A stretch of DNA of 64,000 nt from Pelagibius sp. CAU 1746. GTDB lineage: Bacteria > Pseudomonadota > Alphaproteobacteria > Kiloniellales > Kiloniellaceae. Made by a program: the position numbers and the translations under genes. The stretch is from positions 496,001 through 560,000 of the forward strand of contig NZ_JBDOQT010000002.1 of the NCBI RefSeq assembly GCF_039839785.1. Direction: 5' to 3'. Shown here piece after piece: positions 16,496-25,101 of this stretch (position 1 is the first letter of the stretch; each line of letters starts with the position of its first letter). The notes beneath the pieces are model-generated. The model was not told where the DNA came from. It saw only the letters and a program-made list of their open reading frames with translations, and did not search any database.

Positions 16496-16596
16496 TCCGG
16501 ACGCTTCAGCGTTCCGGATCGGCGATTAGGTCTTTGACCGGATAGATCCTGAATTGGTTAGCGCCGGAGGCTCTTCCACGAGACTCCGGCGTTTTC
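16494..16596 (+). terminator. Two hairpins between dctP and dctQ (leaky attenuator)
   Basis: The first hairpin (16494-16520) starts inside the dctP stop codon: GATCCGGACGC folds with GCGTTCCGGATC around a TTCA loop, with one bulge. The second (16562-16591) pairs CGCCGGAG with CTCCGGCG and is followed by TTTTCCATTTT. Together they fill the 156-base gap. Such hairpins commonly stabilise the receptor mRNA and partly terminate it, so that more receptor than permease is made. Confidence 0.65.
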
Positions 16597-16651
16597 CATT
16601 TTCGGGGCGACCCCGCAAGACCCTGAAGTCCGCAAGATTGGGGAAAATGGC

Positions 16652-17272
16652 ATGGAACTCCTGATACGCGTCAGCGATGCGCTGGACCGCGTCATCATCA
16701 AAGTCGGCAAGATCGCCGCCTGGGCGGGACTCTTCCTCATCCTGATGACCATCTTCGACGTGGTAACGCGGCGTTTCCTCGTATTGGGATCGACGAAACT
16801 GCAGGAGGCCGAGTGGCACCTGCACGTGATCCTTTTCGTTTTCTGCCTGGGTTACGCCTATCTGAAGGACGCCCACGTGCGCATCGACCTGCTGCGCGAG
16901 AACCTGAGCGAACGCACCCAATGGTGGATCGAGGTCGCCGGCTGCCTCCTGTTCCTGCTGCCCTACTGCGGGCTGGTCATCTGGTTCGGCATCGACTTCA
17001 CCGCACGCTCCTACGCCACCAATGAGATTTCGGCCTCGGCCACCGGCCTGACCCACCGTTGGCTCATCAAGGCCGTCGTGCCTATCGGCTTCGGGTTTCT
17101 CGCCCTCAGCGGCATCACCGTGCTGCTGCGCAAACTCATCGAGCTTTTCGGCCCCGAAGATCTGCGCAAGAGGGTTCATGAGATCGAAGAAGCGGAAGTC
17201 GAACACCTGGACGACATCGTCCCGCCCGAACTGCGCAAGCATGACGGCCGGCACGACGGGGAGCGGAAGTGA
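16652..17272 (+). CDS. dctQ: TRAP transporter small permease DctQ
   Basis: A 206-residue membrane protein with four hydrophobic helices, starting near residues 25, 60, 98 and 145. EAEWHLHVILFVFCLGYAYL and KDAHVRIDLL are the conserved core of the DctQ family. It is the small subunit that pairs with DctM in the inner membrane. The C-terminal 45 residues are charged and cytoplasmic (EEAEVEHLDDIVPPELRKHD). Its stop overlaps the dctM start, so the subunits are translationally coupled. Confidence 0.93.
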   Translation: MELLIRVSDALDRVIIKVGKIAAWAGLFLILMTIFDVVTRRFLVLGSTKLQEAEWHLHVILFVFCLGYAYLKDAHVRIDLLRENLSERTQWWIEVAGCLLFLLPYCGLVIWFGIDFTARSYATNEISASATGLTHRWLIKAVVPIGFGFLALSGITVLLRKLIELFGPEDLRKRVHEIEEAEVEHLDDIVPPELRKHDGRHDGERK

Positions 17273-18642
17273 TGGACTTCTACATCGAGGATTACCTTCC
17301 GCTGTTCATGTTCGCGGCGCTGGGCATCCTGCTGTTCAGCGGCTACCCGGTGGCCTTCATCCTGGGCGGCGTCGGCCTGACCTTCGGCTTCATCGGCATG
17401 TACTTCGAGGTCTTCAGCTTCATCCAGTTCTTCAACCTGCTGCCGAGGATCTGGGGCGGCATCGCCGAGAACCTGGTACTGACCGCGATCCCCATGTTCA
17501 TCTTCATGGGCACCATGCTGGAACGCTCCGGCGTGGCCAGCGATCTGCTGCACTGCCTGCAGGTGCTGCTGCGCCGCGTGCCCGGCGGCCTGGCGCTGTC
17601 GGTCACTCTGATGGGCACCATCATGGCCGCGACCACCGGCATCATCGGCGCCTCGGTGGTGATGATGACCTTGCTGGCCTTGCCGGTGATGGTTCAGCGC
17701 AGCTACAACCTGCCCCTGGCCACCGGCACCATCGCCGCCTCAGGCACTCTGGGAATCCTGATTCCGCCGTCGATCATGCTGGTGATCATGGCCGATCTGC
17801 TGGCCCGCTCGGTCGGCAACCTCTTCGTCGCGGCAATCATCCCCGGCTTCATGCTGGCCGTCTTCTACATGATCTACATTCTGGTGCTCTGCGGCTTCAA
17901 GCCGAAGCTGGCGCCGCCTCTGCCGAAGGACGAGGGACCGGACACCACCGTCGGCATCGTGATCATGGTGCTGCGCTCCTTCATCCCACCGCTCTTCCTG
18001 GTCTTCCTGGTGCTGGGCTCCATCCTCTTCGGCTGGGCCACGCCGACCGAGGCGGCAGGCGTCGGCGGCGCCGGCGCGATCCTGCTGGCTCTCCTGAACC
18101 GGCGGCTCAGCTTTTCGGTCATGAAGGACGTGCTGGAGCGTTCGGCGCTGACCGGCGGCATGCTGTTCGGCATCTTCCTCGGCGCGACCTGCTTCTCCTA
18201 CGTCTTCCGGGCTCTGGGGGGCGACGACATCGTCATCGAGCTGGTGGAGAGCATGGGCTTCGGGCCCTGGGGCCTTCTGCTGATCCTCATGGCCATCGTC
18301 TTCTTCCTCGGCTTTTTCTTCGACTGGATCGAGATCACGCTGATCGTCCTACCGGTCTTCTCGCCGATCATCGCGGCGCTGGACTTCGGCAACCATGTCG
18401 AACCGCTGGAGGTCACCTACTGGTTCGCCATCCTGCTGGCGGTGAACCTGCAGACGTCCTTCCTCACGCCGCCTTTCGGCTTTGCGCTCTTCTATATGAA
18501 GGGGGTGGCGCCGCCGCAGGTGAAGATGCAGCAGATCTACAAGGGCATCATTCCCTTCGTCCTGCTTCAGCTTATCGGGCTGGGCCTGATCATGGCCTTC
18601 CCCGACATCGCGCTCTGGCTGCCCAGGGTTCTGCTGAACTAG
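17272..18642 (+). CDS. dctM: TRAP transporter large permease DctM
   Basis: A 456-residue inner-membrane protein with about 12 hydrophobic segments. It forms the sodium-coupled translocation channel of the TRAP system. AIPMFIFMGTMLERSGVASD, GIIGASVVMMTLLALPVM and ASGTLGILIPPSIMLVIMA are family signatures. The ATG at 17272 shares one base with the dctQ stop; a GTG one codon earlier gives a four-base overlap and is equally possible. It ends 25 bases before a strong bidirectional terminator, closing the TRAP operon. Confidence 0.95.
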   Translation: MDFYIEDYLPLFMFAALGILLFSGYPVAFILGGVGLTFGFIGMYFEVFSFIQFFNLLPRIWGGIAENLVLTAIPMFIFMGTMLERSGVASDLLHCLQVLLRRVPGGLALSVTLMGTIMAATTGIIGASVVMMTLLALPVMVQRSYNLPLATGTIAASGTLGILIPPSIMLVIMADLLARSVGNLFVAAIIPGFMLAVFYMIYILVLCGFKPKLAPPLPKDEGPDTTVGIVIMVLRSFIPPLFLVFLVLGSILFGWATPTEAAGVGGAGAILLALLNRRLSFSVMKDVLERSALTGGMLFGIFLGATCFSYVFRALGGDDIVIELVESMGFGPWGLLLILMAIVFFLGFFFDWIEITLIVLPVFSPIIAALDFGNHVEPLEVTYWFAILLAVNLQTSFLTPPFGFALFYMKGVAPPQVKMQQIYKGIIPFVLLQLIGLGLIMAFPDIALWLPRVLLN

Positions 18643-18667
18643 AAGAGCCTCCCTCACGGGCAAAAAG

Positions 18668-18702
18668 AAACGGCGCCGGTCCCTTGAAGACCGGCGCCGT
18701 TT
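18668..18702. terminator. Bidirectional rho-independent terminator
   Basis: A 14-base perfect stem, AAACGGCGCCGGTC (18668-18681) with GACCGGCGCCGTTT (18689-18702), around a seven-base loop. The A-rich left flank (CAAAAAGAAA) gives a T run on the minus strand, while the plus strand ends in only three T. It separates dctM from the convergent DUF2336 gene. Confidence 0.88.
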
Positions 18703-18736
18703 CGCATTCCCCTGCGAAGAGAGTTGCCGCGCGGCC

Positions 18737-19861
18737 TCAGGCGGCGAGCTGGCGCAGCTTGTTCATCAGATAGTCGATGTCGTCCTGGGACATCTTGGAA
18801 GCCGGGTCCTCGAACTGCGTGAGAAGCCGCTCGATGATACGGGCCACGAAGCGTTCGCGATCGTTGCGCCCGCCGTCGTAGTCCTCCTCTTCCAGGATCT
18901 GCACCGCGGCACGCACCGCGCTGAACAGCCGTTCCGGCATCTTGGCTTTCTCGTAGATCGAGGTCAGGCCGAGATCGCCGCCGTCATGGATCAGCTTCCG
19001 GGCGTTCATCAGCGGCACGTTGGCCAGGCGCGCCAGGGCCGCCTCGAAAAAGGCCATGTCGCCGACGCAAAGCGCGCGGATGATCAGCGAGGGGGTCAAA
19101 CGGCCGTTGACATGGATCTGGTAGACCAGCTCCTCCAGATCGGCGCCCGAGGCGCCGCGGCTCAGCAGGCTCACGGTGGCCCGCTCGCGCGTCTGCAGGA
19201 TCAGGTTGGCCGCCGCATCGGCCGGCAGGTCGTGCTTGCTGACCAGGTAGTTCTCCAGCTTCTGGGCCATGGCCGAGACAAGCTGCTCGGAGATGGCCGG
19301 CGGCAGCACCGGCCGACGCGAGATCGACTCGGCGACCTCTTCGCTGGCGTTGTAGTCGATGAGGACGCGCCCCAGGGCTTCCTCCGTCAACTCGGCGCCT
19401 TCGTTGGCGACCAGGCGGGCCACGGCGGTCTCGTTGCCGGTGTCGATCAGGGCGTCGGCAACGGCCGTGGAGACCGTGGCGCGCTGGGCGATGGCGACCT
19501 GCTTGGCGGCGGCATTTTCACCACGCACGATCTCGATCAGGTCGTCGTCGGTCAGCACTTCGGAGTACTTCAGTACCGGCAGCGACACACTGTCGACGTC
19601 CTTGGCCAGCGACAGGGCGAGGTCGTGCGGCAGGTCCGGAGTGCTCTTCAGGTTGGCGGCCAGCGCCTCGCGCACCAGCACCTCGGCATCGTGGGCCAGC
19701 TTGCGGAAGATCTCCTCCGCCAGGCGGCGCTCGGCCTCGGTCATGCGCGGGTATTTGCGGTCGTATTGCGCCGCGATCTTCGAAGTCGTCTCCGCCCGGA
19801 CATCCGGCGACGGATCCGCCATCAGGCGGGCGACGTCTTCCTGGGAAAGGCTTCCTGTCAT
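18737..19861 (-). CDS. DUF2336 domain protein
   Basis: A 374-residue largely helical cytosolic protein of the DUF2336 family, frequent and often multicopy in alphaproteobacteria. MTGSLSQEDVARLMADPSPD and the PDVRAETTSKIAAQYDRKY block are typical. Repeated short helical units such as DALIDTGNETAVARLVANEG and EALGRVLIDYNASEEVAESI suggest HEAT-like packing. No catalytic motif is visible. The ATG at 19861 follows GAGAGAGAC; a TTG 15 bases upstream is an alternative. DUF2336 proteins have been linked to signalling and motility in some species, but nothing here fixes the role. Confidence 0.88.
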   Translation of the reverse strand: MTGSLSQEDVARLMADPSPDVRAETTSKIAAQYDRKYPRMTEAERRLAEEIFRKLAHDAEVLVREALAANLKSTPDLPHDLALSLAKDVDSVSLPVLKYSEVLTDDDLIEIVRGENAAAKQVAIAQRATVSTAVADALIDTGNETAVARLVANEGAELTEEALGRVLIDYNASEEVAESISRRPVLPPAISEQLVSAMAQKLENYLVSKHDLPADAAANLILQTRERATVSLLSRGASGADLEELVYQIHVNGRLTPSLIIRALCVGDMAFFEAALARLANVPLMNARKLIHDGGDLGLTSIYEKAKMPERLFSAVRAAVQILEEEDYDGGRNDRERFVARIIERLLTQFEDPASKMSQDDIDYLMNKLRQLAA

Positions 19862-20063
19862 GTCTCTCTCGGTCAAGCCTCAACGAAGGCGGCACGCGGC
19901 GGGGAGCGGGCTAGCGCCCCCGTGAAGCGCCCCAACAGGGTGATTATCGGAGACCCGCGTTAATTCATGCTTAAAGCGTCACGGCGCCGGCATGAGCGTC
20001 CCGGCGGCCTGAAAACCGGCCGGCGGCAACGCGGCACAGGGTAAAGGCGGGGTTAACGGCAGC

Positions 20064-20822
20064 CTATTGCCGGGCCAGCAGGGCGCGGGCAACGCCTTGG
20101 ATCTGCGTGTCCAAGGAAATATCCAGGAACGACGTCACTTCCAGGTCGCGGTCCTCGAAGACATCGCCGTCCGGCAGACCTTGCTGCCAGGCCTCGACCT
20201 TGCGGTCGCGGGCCAGCAGCAGTTCGGCGATCTGCGGCTTGTAAAGCCGGATCATGGCCGAGACCCAGCGGTTGACCGGCCACGACGGCTGGGCATGGTC
20301 GATCTTGAAGACGTCCAGCAAACGGATCACGTCCGCGGCCTTGTACCAGACCTCGCCGGTGACCCAGCGGTTCACGGTGAAGAGGCGGAACGGCAGGCCA
20401 GCCGGCGTCATGGCGATGGCGATCAGGTGGCTGAGCGCGTCGTTGGGATCCTCCGGCGCCTCGTAGCCGGGCACCTTCGCCGGCTTGATGCCGGCCGGCA
20501 TGCCCTTGGGACGGACGAAGGTATGGAAGTGCCCGTGCTCGCCCTCGAAGCGCTGATCGGAGGCATGGGCGTGGTAGTAGTACTGGCCGTGGGTTTCGTG
20601 GTCGTAGACGTCGCCCGGCGGGTAGTGGTCCCACTCGTAGAAGGTGCCGTGGTTCTTCAGCAGCTCGCCGACGATGTTGTCGCCGGTCTTGGAGAGGATC
20701 CGAATAACCTCCATGGCCTCCGCTCCCGCCTCGGCCATGTCCTCCAGGGCCTCGGTCGGCAGGCTGTCCAGCGCATAGTCGCAATCCAGCGCGGCGTCCC
20801 GGATGTTAGCTTCGCTTCGCAT
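20064..20822 (-). CDS. Conserved hypothetical protein (possibly DUF6969-type)
   Basis: A 252-residue soluble protein without signal peptide. The central GTFYEWDHYPPGDVYDHETH and YYYHAHASDQRFEGEHGHFHTF carry many His and Tyr, suggesting a metal- or ligand-binding pocket. LIAIAMTPAGLPFRLFTVNR and WVTGEVWYKAADVIRLLD follow. I recall similar alphaproteobacterial proteins listed as DUF6969 but am not certain. It lies downstream of the SUMF1-like, UspA and TRAP genes on the same strand, 67 bases after the SUMF1-like gene, and could be the last gene of that run. Function unknown. Confidence 0.82.
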   Translation of the reverse strand: MRSEANIRDAALDCDYALDSLPTEALEDMAEAGAEAMEVIRILSKTGDNIVGELLKNHGTFYEWDHYPPGDVYDHETHGQYYYHAHASDQRFEGEHGHFHTFVRPKGMPAGIKPAKVPGYEAPEDPNDALSHLIAIAMTPAGLPFRLFTVNRWVTGEVWYKAADVIRLLDVFKIDHAQPSWPVNRWVSAMIRLYKPQIAELLLARDRKVEAWQQGLPDGDVFEDRDLEVTSFLDISLDTQIQGVARALLARQ

Positions 20823-20889
20823 GACGTCGCTAAACTAAGGAGACTTGCCGCTCCTTGCCAGCAAACTCTCTTTCACGTCGTCGTGATTC

Positions 20890-21783
20890 TTACCCCGGCT
20901 CCATCACCAATCGGAAACCAATCAGGATATGCTTAAGTCCGCCCGGCCGGCCGTGCCCGGCCGCCGGGCGGCAGACGCCGCAGCCGCGGTCGTCCCAGGA
21001 GCCCCCCTTGACCAGGAAACGCCCGCTCCGGCCACCGGAGCCGGCCGGGGTCGCGGTCCACTCGAAGACCTGTCCCGCCGCGTCCAGCAGGCCGTAGGGG
21101 CTGGCTCCGCCCGGGAAACTGCCGACCGGCAGGGTGTCGAAGGCCCCCTGTTTTTCTCCAGGGCCGTCGTGGCTGTTGAGCTTGCGCGGGTCCCAGGCGT
21201 CGCCCCAGGGGAAGCGGCGCCCCTCGGTTCCGCGGGCGGCCTTCTCCCACTCCAGGGCTGTCGGCAGGCGCCAGCGCCGCCCGGTCTCGGCAGAGAACCA
21301 GGCCGCGAAGGCCTCGGCATCACCGTGGGAGACCAGGACCACCGGATGCGCCTCCCGGCCCGGCGGCGGCCGGCCGTCGCGCCAGGCGTGCCGGCGGGTC
21401 CGCTCGTAGGGGTGGATCAGACCGTAGCCCTGCCACTCCTCAGCGCTGACGTCGGGCGGGCGATGGCCGCTGGCGGCGACGAAGGCGGCGTAGAGGCGGT
21501 TGGTGACCGGCGCGCGCATGATCGAGAAGGCCGGCAGTTCGACCTCGCGCCGCGCGCCCTCCCCCTCGTACCAGCGCTGCTTCCGGGTGACGCTGTGGCC
21601 GTAGGCGGCCTCGTCCAGAAGGTAGGCGGCTTCGCGCTCGGCTCTATCGGAACCGGTGATGAACGGCCCCGCCGGCACTTCGACGGCCTCCGGCAGCAGC
21701 CCGGCGGCCAAGTCGGCGCCCGTGGCCGGAAACGGCACGGCGGCGGCGAGGAGGCAGAGCAGGCTCAGGCTGCGGCGGATCAT
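20890..21783 (-). CDS. SUMF1/FGE-fold secreted protein
   Basis: A 297-residue protein with a signal peptide (about residues 1-22, ending FPATGA). The formylglycine-generating-enzyme fold is clear from VPAGPFITGSDRAERE, APVTNRLYAAFVAASGHRPP, RWRLPTALEWEKAARGTEGR, RFPWGD, GLLDAAGQVFEWTAT and VKGGSW. The paired cysteines of true formylglycine enzymes are not conserved: after GGSW the sequence reads DDRGCGVCR, with a CxxC out of register. It is thus more likely a non-sulfatase member of the fold, of unknown activity, in the periplasm. It follows a universal stress gene by 59 bases. Confidence 0.88.
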   Translation of the reverse strand: MIRRSLSLLCLLAAAVPFPATGADLAAGLLPEAVEVPAGPFITGSDRAEREAAYLLDEAAYGHSVTRKQRWYEGEGARREVELPAFSIMRAPVTNRLYAAFVAASGHRPPDVSAEEWQGYGLIHPYERTRRHAWRDGRPPPGREAHPVVLVSHGDAEAFAAWFSAETGRRWRLPTALEWEKAARGTEGRRFPWGDAWDPRKLNSHDGPGEKQGAFDTLPVGSFPGGASPYGLLDAAGQVFEWTATPAGSGGRSGRFLVKGGSWDDRGCGVCRPAAGHGRPGGLKHILIGFRLVMEPG

Positions 21784-21842
21784 GGCCGCAAGCTTACGCC
21801 GCAGGCCGCGCCCGGACGGATCACATTTCGGTGGGCGGCGGC

Positions 21843-22271
21843 CTACTCGCGCACCACGGTGACCGAGCAATCGGCATGCCGGACCACCCGCGCCGCGTTG
21901 GGACCCAGGAGATAGTCCTGAAGCTCCGGCCGGTGCGAGGCCATGACGATCATGTCGATGCGGTGTTCCTTGGCGAAACTCAGTATCTCTTCGTAGATCG
22001 TGCCGTGGCCGACGATGTGCTGGACCTGGATGCCGTCCGGCACCCGTTCCTTGACGAAGGCGTGAAGGCTCTGGTTCGCGGCCTCCATGGCCTTTTCCTG
22101 GTAATCGACCGGGAAGAAGGACGAGACGAAGCTTTCGCCGAAGTCCGGCACGATGGTCATGACGTGCAGGCGGCTGCCGAAAGCCTTGGCCATCTCGATG
22201 GCGGTGCTGACGGCCTTCTCCTGGGTCTCGGGATTGCCCAGGTCGACGGGCAAGAGGATATCCTTGAACAT
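21843..22271 (-). CDS. Universal stress protein (UspA family)
   Basis: A 142-residue single-domain Usp. It begins MFKDILLPVDLGNPETQEKA and contains VMTIVPDFG, VGHGTIYEEILSFAKEHRID, MIVMASHRPELQDYLLGPNA and a final VRHADCSVTVV. The nucleotide-binding GxxG...G(S/T) motif is only partly kept (LLGPNA rather than LLGSVS), so ATP binding is uncertain. Only 14 bases separate it from the upstream fused TRAP permease gene. UspA genes beside TRAP permeases are known (TeaD beside the TeaABC ectoine transporter), so it may modulate the transporter. Confidence 0.92.
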   Translation of the reverse strand: MFKDILLPVDLGNPETQEKAVSTAIEMAKAFGSRLHVMTIVPDFGESFVSSFFPVDYQEKAMEAANQSLHAFVKERVPDGIQVQHIVGHGTIYEEILSFAKEHRIDMIVMASHRPELQDYLLGPNAARVVRHADCSVTVVRE

Positions 22272-22285
22272 TTTTGCGCGTCCCC

Positions 22286-24922
22286 CTAAACGGTCGCCTC
22301 GGCGGGCTGCCTGGCCCGCCGACCGCGCTGCATGAAAACGATAAGCACCAGCACCAGCAGCGCCGGGATGTACATCAGCTCCTTGGGTAGCTGGTCGAGC
22401 GGCTCTTTCACCGTGACGATCTCCTGGTCGAACTCCAGACCTGCCGCCTCCGCCGGCGAGTCGAAGCCGGCATTGTCGACCAGCACTTTGTCTCCGTCGA
22501 TGTAGAGATCGAGGCCGGCGGCGCTCAGGCGTTCCTCGCCGGTCGCCCCCTCGCCCAGCGGCAGCAGGGCGACGAAGCTGCGCGGTTCGCCCACGGCATC
22601 GAGGCCTTCGACCCGCAGACGCAGGATCTCACCGGCCTCCATGCGGTCGGCGACCTCGATGATATGGCTCGGCGTCACGTCGTGGTCGGGCGGCGAGATC
22701 ATGTCCATCCAGAAGCCCGGACGGAACAGCGTGAAGGCGATGAGCAGCAGCAAGACCGTCTCGTAGGCGCGGTTGCGGGCGAAGAAGAAGCCCTGGGTCG
22801 CCGCCGCGAAGATCATCATGGCCGCCGTCGCGACGATAAAGACCAGAATGCCGCCCCCCCAACCGACGTTGATGAGCAGCAAGTCGGTGTTGAAGATGAA
22901 AAGGAACGGCAGCGCCGCCGTGCGCAGACTGTAGAAGAAGGCGACGAAACCGGTCCTGATCGGATCGCCCCCGGAAACCGCCGCGGCGGCGAAGGAGGCG
23001 AGGCCGACGGGCGGCGTCACATCGGCCATGATGCCGAAGTAGAAGACGAAGAGGTGCACGGCGATCAGCGGAACGATGAGGCCCGCGTCCTGGCCGAGCT
23101 GTACGATGACCGGCGCCAGCAGGGCCGAGACCACGATGTAGTTGGCCGTGGTCGGCAGGCCCATCCCGAGGATGAGGCTCAGTACCGCCGTCCAGAGCAG
23201 AATCAGCAGGATATTGCCGAGGGAGAGGATCTCCACCAGGTCGGCCAGCACCAGGCCGACGCCGGTCTGGGAGACGGAACCGACGATGATGCCGGCGGTC
23301 GCCGTGGCAATGCCGATACCGATCATGTTGCGGGCGCCGGACACCAGGCCGTCGTAGAGTTCCGCGAAGCCCTGACGCAACCAGCTGACGTAGGCGCCCT
23401 GGCCGCGAAACAGCGCGAAGAGCGGGCGCTGGGTGACGACGATGAAGATCATGAAGGCGGTCGCCCAGAAGGCCGAGAGCGCCGGAGAGAGGCGCTCGAC
23501 CATAAGGCACCAGATGAGCACCACCACCGGCAGGATGAAGTGGATGCCGGACTTCACCGTCGGCCCCGGCTTGGGCAGGGAGACAATGGGCGCGTTGGGG
23601 TCGTCCAGTTCCAGGTCCGGATACCTGGCGCAGAACCAGACGATGCCGGCGTAGACGACCGCCAGCAGGACCGCGACGATATAGCTGGCCGAATCACCCG
23701 CCGCGTCGAAAATCCAGCCCATACCGTAGTAGACGACGGCGGCCAGCACGGCGGTGCCGAAAAAGCCGATCAGGATGCCCATGACGGTCACCATCCAGGG
23801 CTTCGGCTCGGTCGCGCGCGGCAGGCCTTCCATGCCGGCCTTCATGGCCTCCAGGTGCACGATGTAGACCAGCGCAATGTAGGAAATCAGCGCCGGCACG
23901 AAGGCGTGCTTGACGACCTCGAAGTAGGAGATGCCGACGTATTCGACCATCAGGAAAGCGGCGGCGCCCATCACCGGCGGCATGATCTGGCCGTTGACCG
24001 AGGAGGCCACCTCGACGGCGCCCGCCTTTTCCCGCGAGAAGCCGACCCGCTTCATCATCGGAATGGTGAAGGTACCCGTGGTCACCACATTGGCGATGGA
24101 GGAACCGGAGATGAGGCCGGTCATGGCCGAGGCGACCACCGCCGCCTTGGCCGGACCGCCGCGGTAGTGGCCGAGCAGCGAGAAGGCGACCTTGATGAAG
24201 TAGTTGCCGGCCCCGGCCTTGTCGAGCAGCGCGCCGAAGAGCACGAAGAGAAAGACGAAGTCCGTCGACACGCCGAGTGCGACGCCGAACACGCCCTCGG
24301 TCGTGATCCACTGGTGGTTGACGACGCCGGCCAGGGAAACGCCCTTGTGGGCGATGAGATCCGGCATGTACTGGCCGAAGAAGGTGTAGATCAGGAAGAT
24401 CGAGGCAATGATGGTCAACGGCGGGCCGAGAGCGCGGCGCGTCGCCTCCAGCAGGATCACCATGCCGATGCAAGCGACCACGATGTCCTGGGTGTTGGGG
24501 TTGGCCGGGCGCAGCGCGATGGCATCGTAGAACCAGAAGAGATAGCTCGCACAAAAGGCGCCGACCACAGCCACCACCCAGTCCTGGGCCGGGATATAGT
24601 GGCGCGGCGAACGCTTCAGCGCCGGGTAGGCGAGGAAAGCGAGGAAAATCGCGAAGCCCAAGTGGATCGAGCGTGACTCGGTGTTGTTGAGCACCACGGG
24701 CAGGCCGGTGATCTCCGCCACCACGAAAGGCAGCGGCGAGGCGATCCAGACCTGGAACAGCGACCAGGCGGCGGCAACCCAGAGGATCACCTGAAGGGAA
24801 ATGCCCGTCGGTGCGCGGCCGCCGGTGTCGGAGGAAGCGACGAGATCCTGCAGATCCTCATCGGACAGAGGGCCGCCCGAACCCTCCGTTGCGCTCGCGC
24901 CGGTCTTCGGATCATCTGCCAT
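22286..24922 (-). CDS. TRAP transporter, fused 4TM-12TM permease
   Basis: An 878-residue inner-membrane protein in which DctQ-like and DctM-like parts are fused, as in TAXI-type systems. Many hydrophobic segments run from residue 45 to 740. GTFTIPMMKRVGFSREKAGA, VASSVNGQIMPPVMGAAAFL, MGLPTTANYIVVSALLAPV and ADVTPPVGLASFAAAAVSGG are typical. The C-terminal part after residue 740 is a periplasmic DUF3394-like extension with a PDZ-like stretch (NAGFDSPAEAAGLEFDQEIV) and then a last helix. The TAXI receptor gene lies just upstream on the same strand. The substrate is probably an organic acid or amino acid; unresolved. Confidence 0.94.
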   Translation of the reverse strand: MADDPKTGASATEGSGGPLSDEDLQDLVASSDTGGRAPTGISLQVILWVAAAWSLFQVWIASPLPFVVAEITGLPVVLNNTESRSIHLGFAIFLAFLAYPALKRSPRHYIPAQDWVVAVVGAFCASYLFWFYDAIALRPANPNTQDIVVACIGMVILLEATRRALGPPLTIIASIFLIYTFFGQYMPDLIAHKGVSLAGVVNHQWITTEGVFGVALGVSTDFVFLFVLFGALLDKAGAGNYFIKVAFSLLGHYRGGPAKAAVVASAMTGLISGSSIANVVTTGTFTIPMMKRVGFSREKAGAVEVASSVNGQIMPPVMGAAAFLMVEYVGISYFEVVKHAFVPALISYIALVYIVHLEAMKAGMEGLPRATEPKPWMVTVMGILIGFFGTAVLAAVVYYGMGWIFDAAGDSASYIVAVLLAVVYAGIVWFCARYPDLELDDPNAPIVSLPKPGPTVKSGIHFILPVVVLIWCLMVERLSPALSAFWATAFMIFIVVTQRPLFALFRGQGAYVSWLRQGFAELYDGLVSGARNMIGIGIATATAGIIVGSVSQTGVGLVLADLVEILSLGNILLILLWTAVLSLILGMGLPTTANYIVVSALLAPVIVQLGQDAGLIVPLIAVHLFVFYFGIMADVTPPVGLASFAAAAVSGGDPIRTGFVAFFYSLRTAALPFLFIFNTDLLLINVGWGGGILVFIVATAAMMIFAAATQGFFFARNRAYETVLLLLIAFTLFRPGFWMDMISPPDHDVTPSHIIEVADRMEAGEILRLRVEGLDAVGEPRSFVALLPLGEGATGEERLSAAGLDLYIDGDKVLVDNAGFDSPAEAAGLEFDQEIVTVKEPLDQLPKELMYIPALLVLVLIVFMQRGRRARQPAEATV

Positions 24923-25046
24923 GCTTAGTCCCCGCTCTTAGAGGCGGCCTCCCGGCCGGGCGCCCCTCGTCCCCAAGAAATCACGCCGCCCGGTTTGCCC
25001 GGCTTCGACATCGGCGCGCAAATTTTCTAAGTGAAAGCCTCAAACG

Positions 25047-25079
25047 AAAAAGCGGTGGGCGGGACTGGTCCCGCCCACC
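25047..25079 (-). terminator. Terminator between TAXI receptor and fused permease
   Basis: A 12-base perfect stem, GGTGGGCGGGAC (25054-25065) with GTCCCGCCCACC (25068-25079). On the minus strand it is followed by GC and five T. It lies just after the TAXI receptor stop and before the permease start, so most transcripts would end with the receptor and only read-through reaches the permease. Confidence 0.8.
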
Positions 25080-25101
25080 TGGCCTGAGCAATGGGCGGAA
25101 A

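Noticed and set aside
20890-21783. A true formylglycine-generating enzyme for sulfatases
   Set aside because: The paired active-site cysteines are not in register, and no sulfatase gene is in the window.
22664-24676. A long plus-strand frame opposite the fused TRAP permease
   Set aside because: It is rich in His, Arg, Asp and Gln in the way expected from antisense of hydrophobic codons, and the minus-strand TRAP protein is unmistakable.
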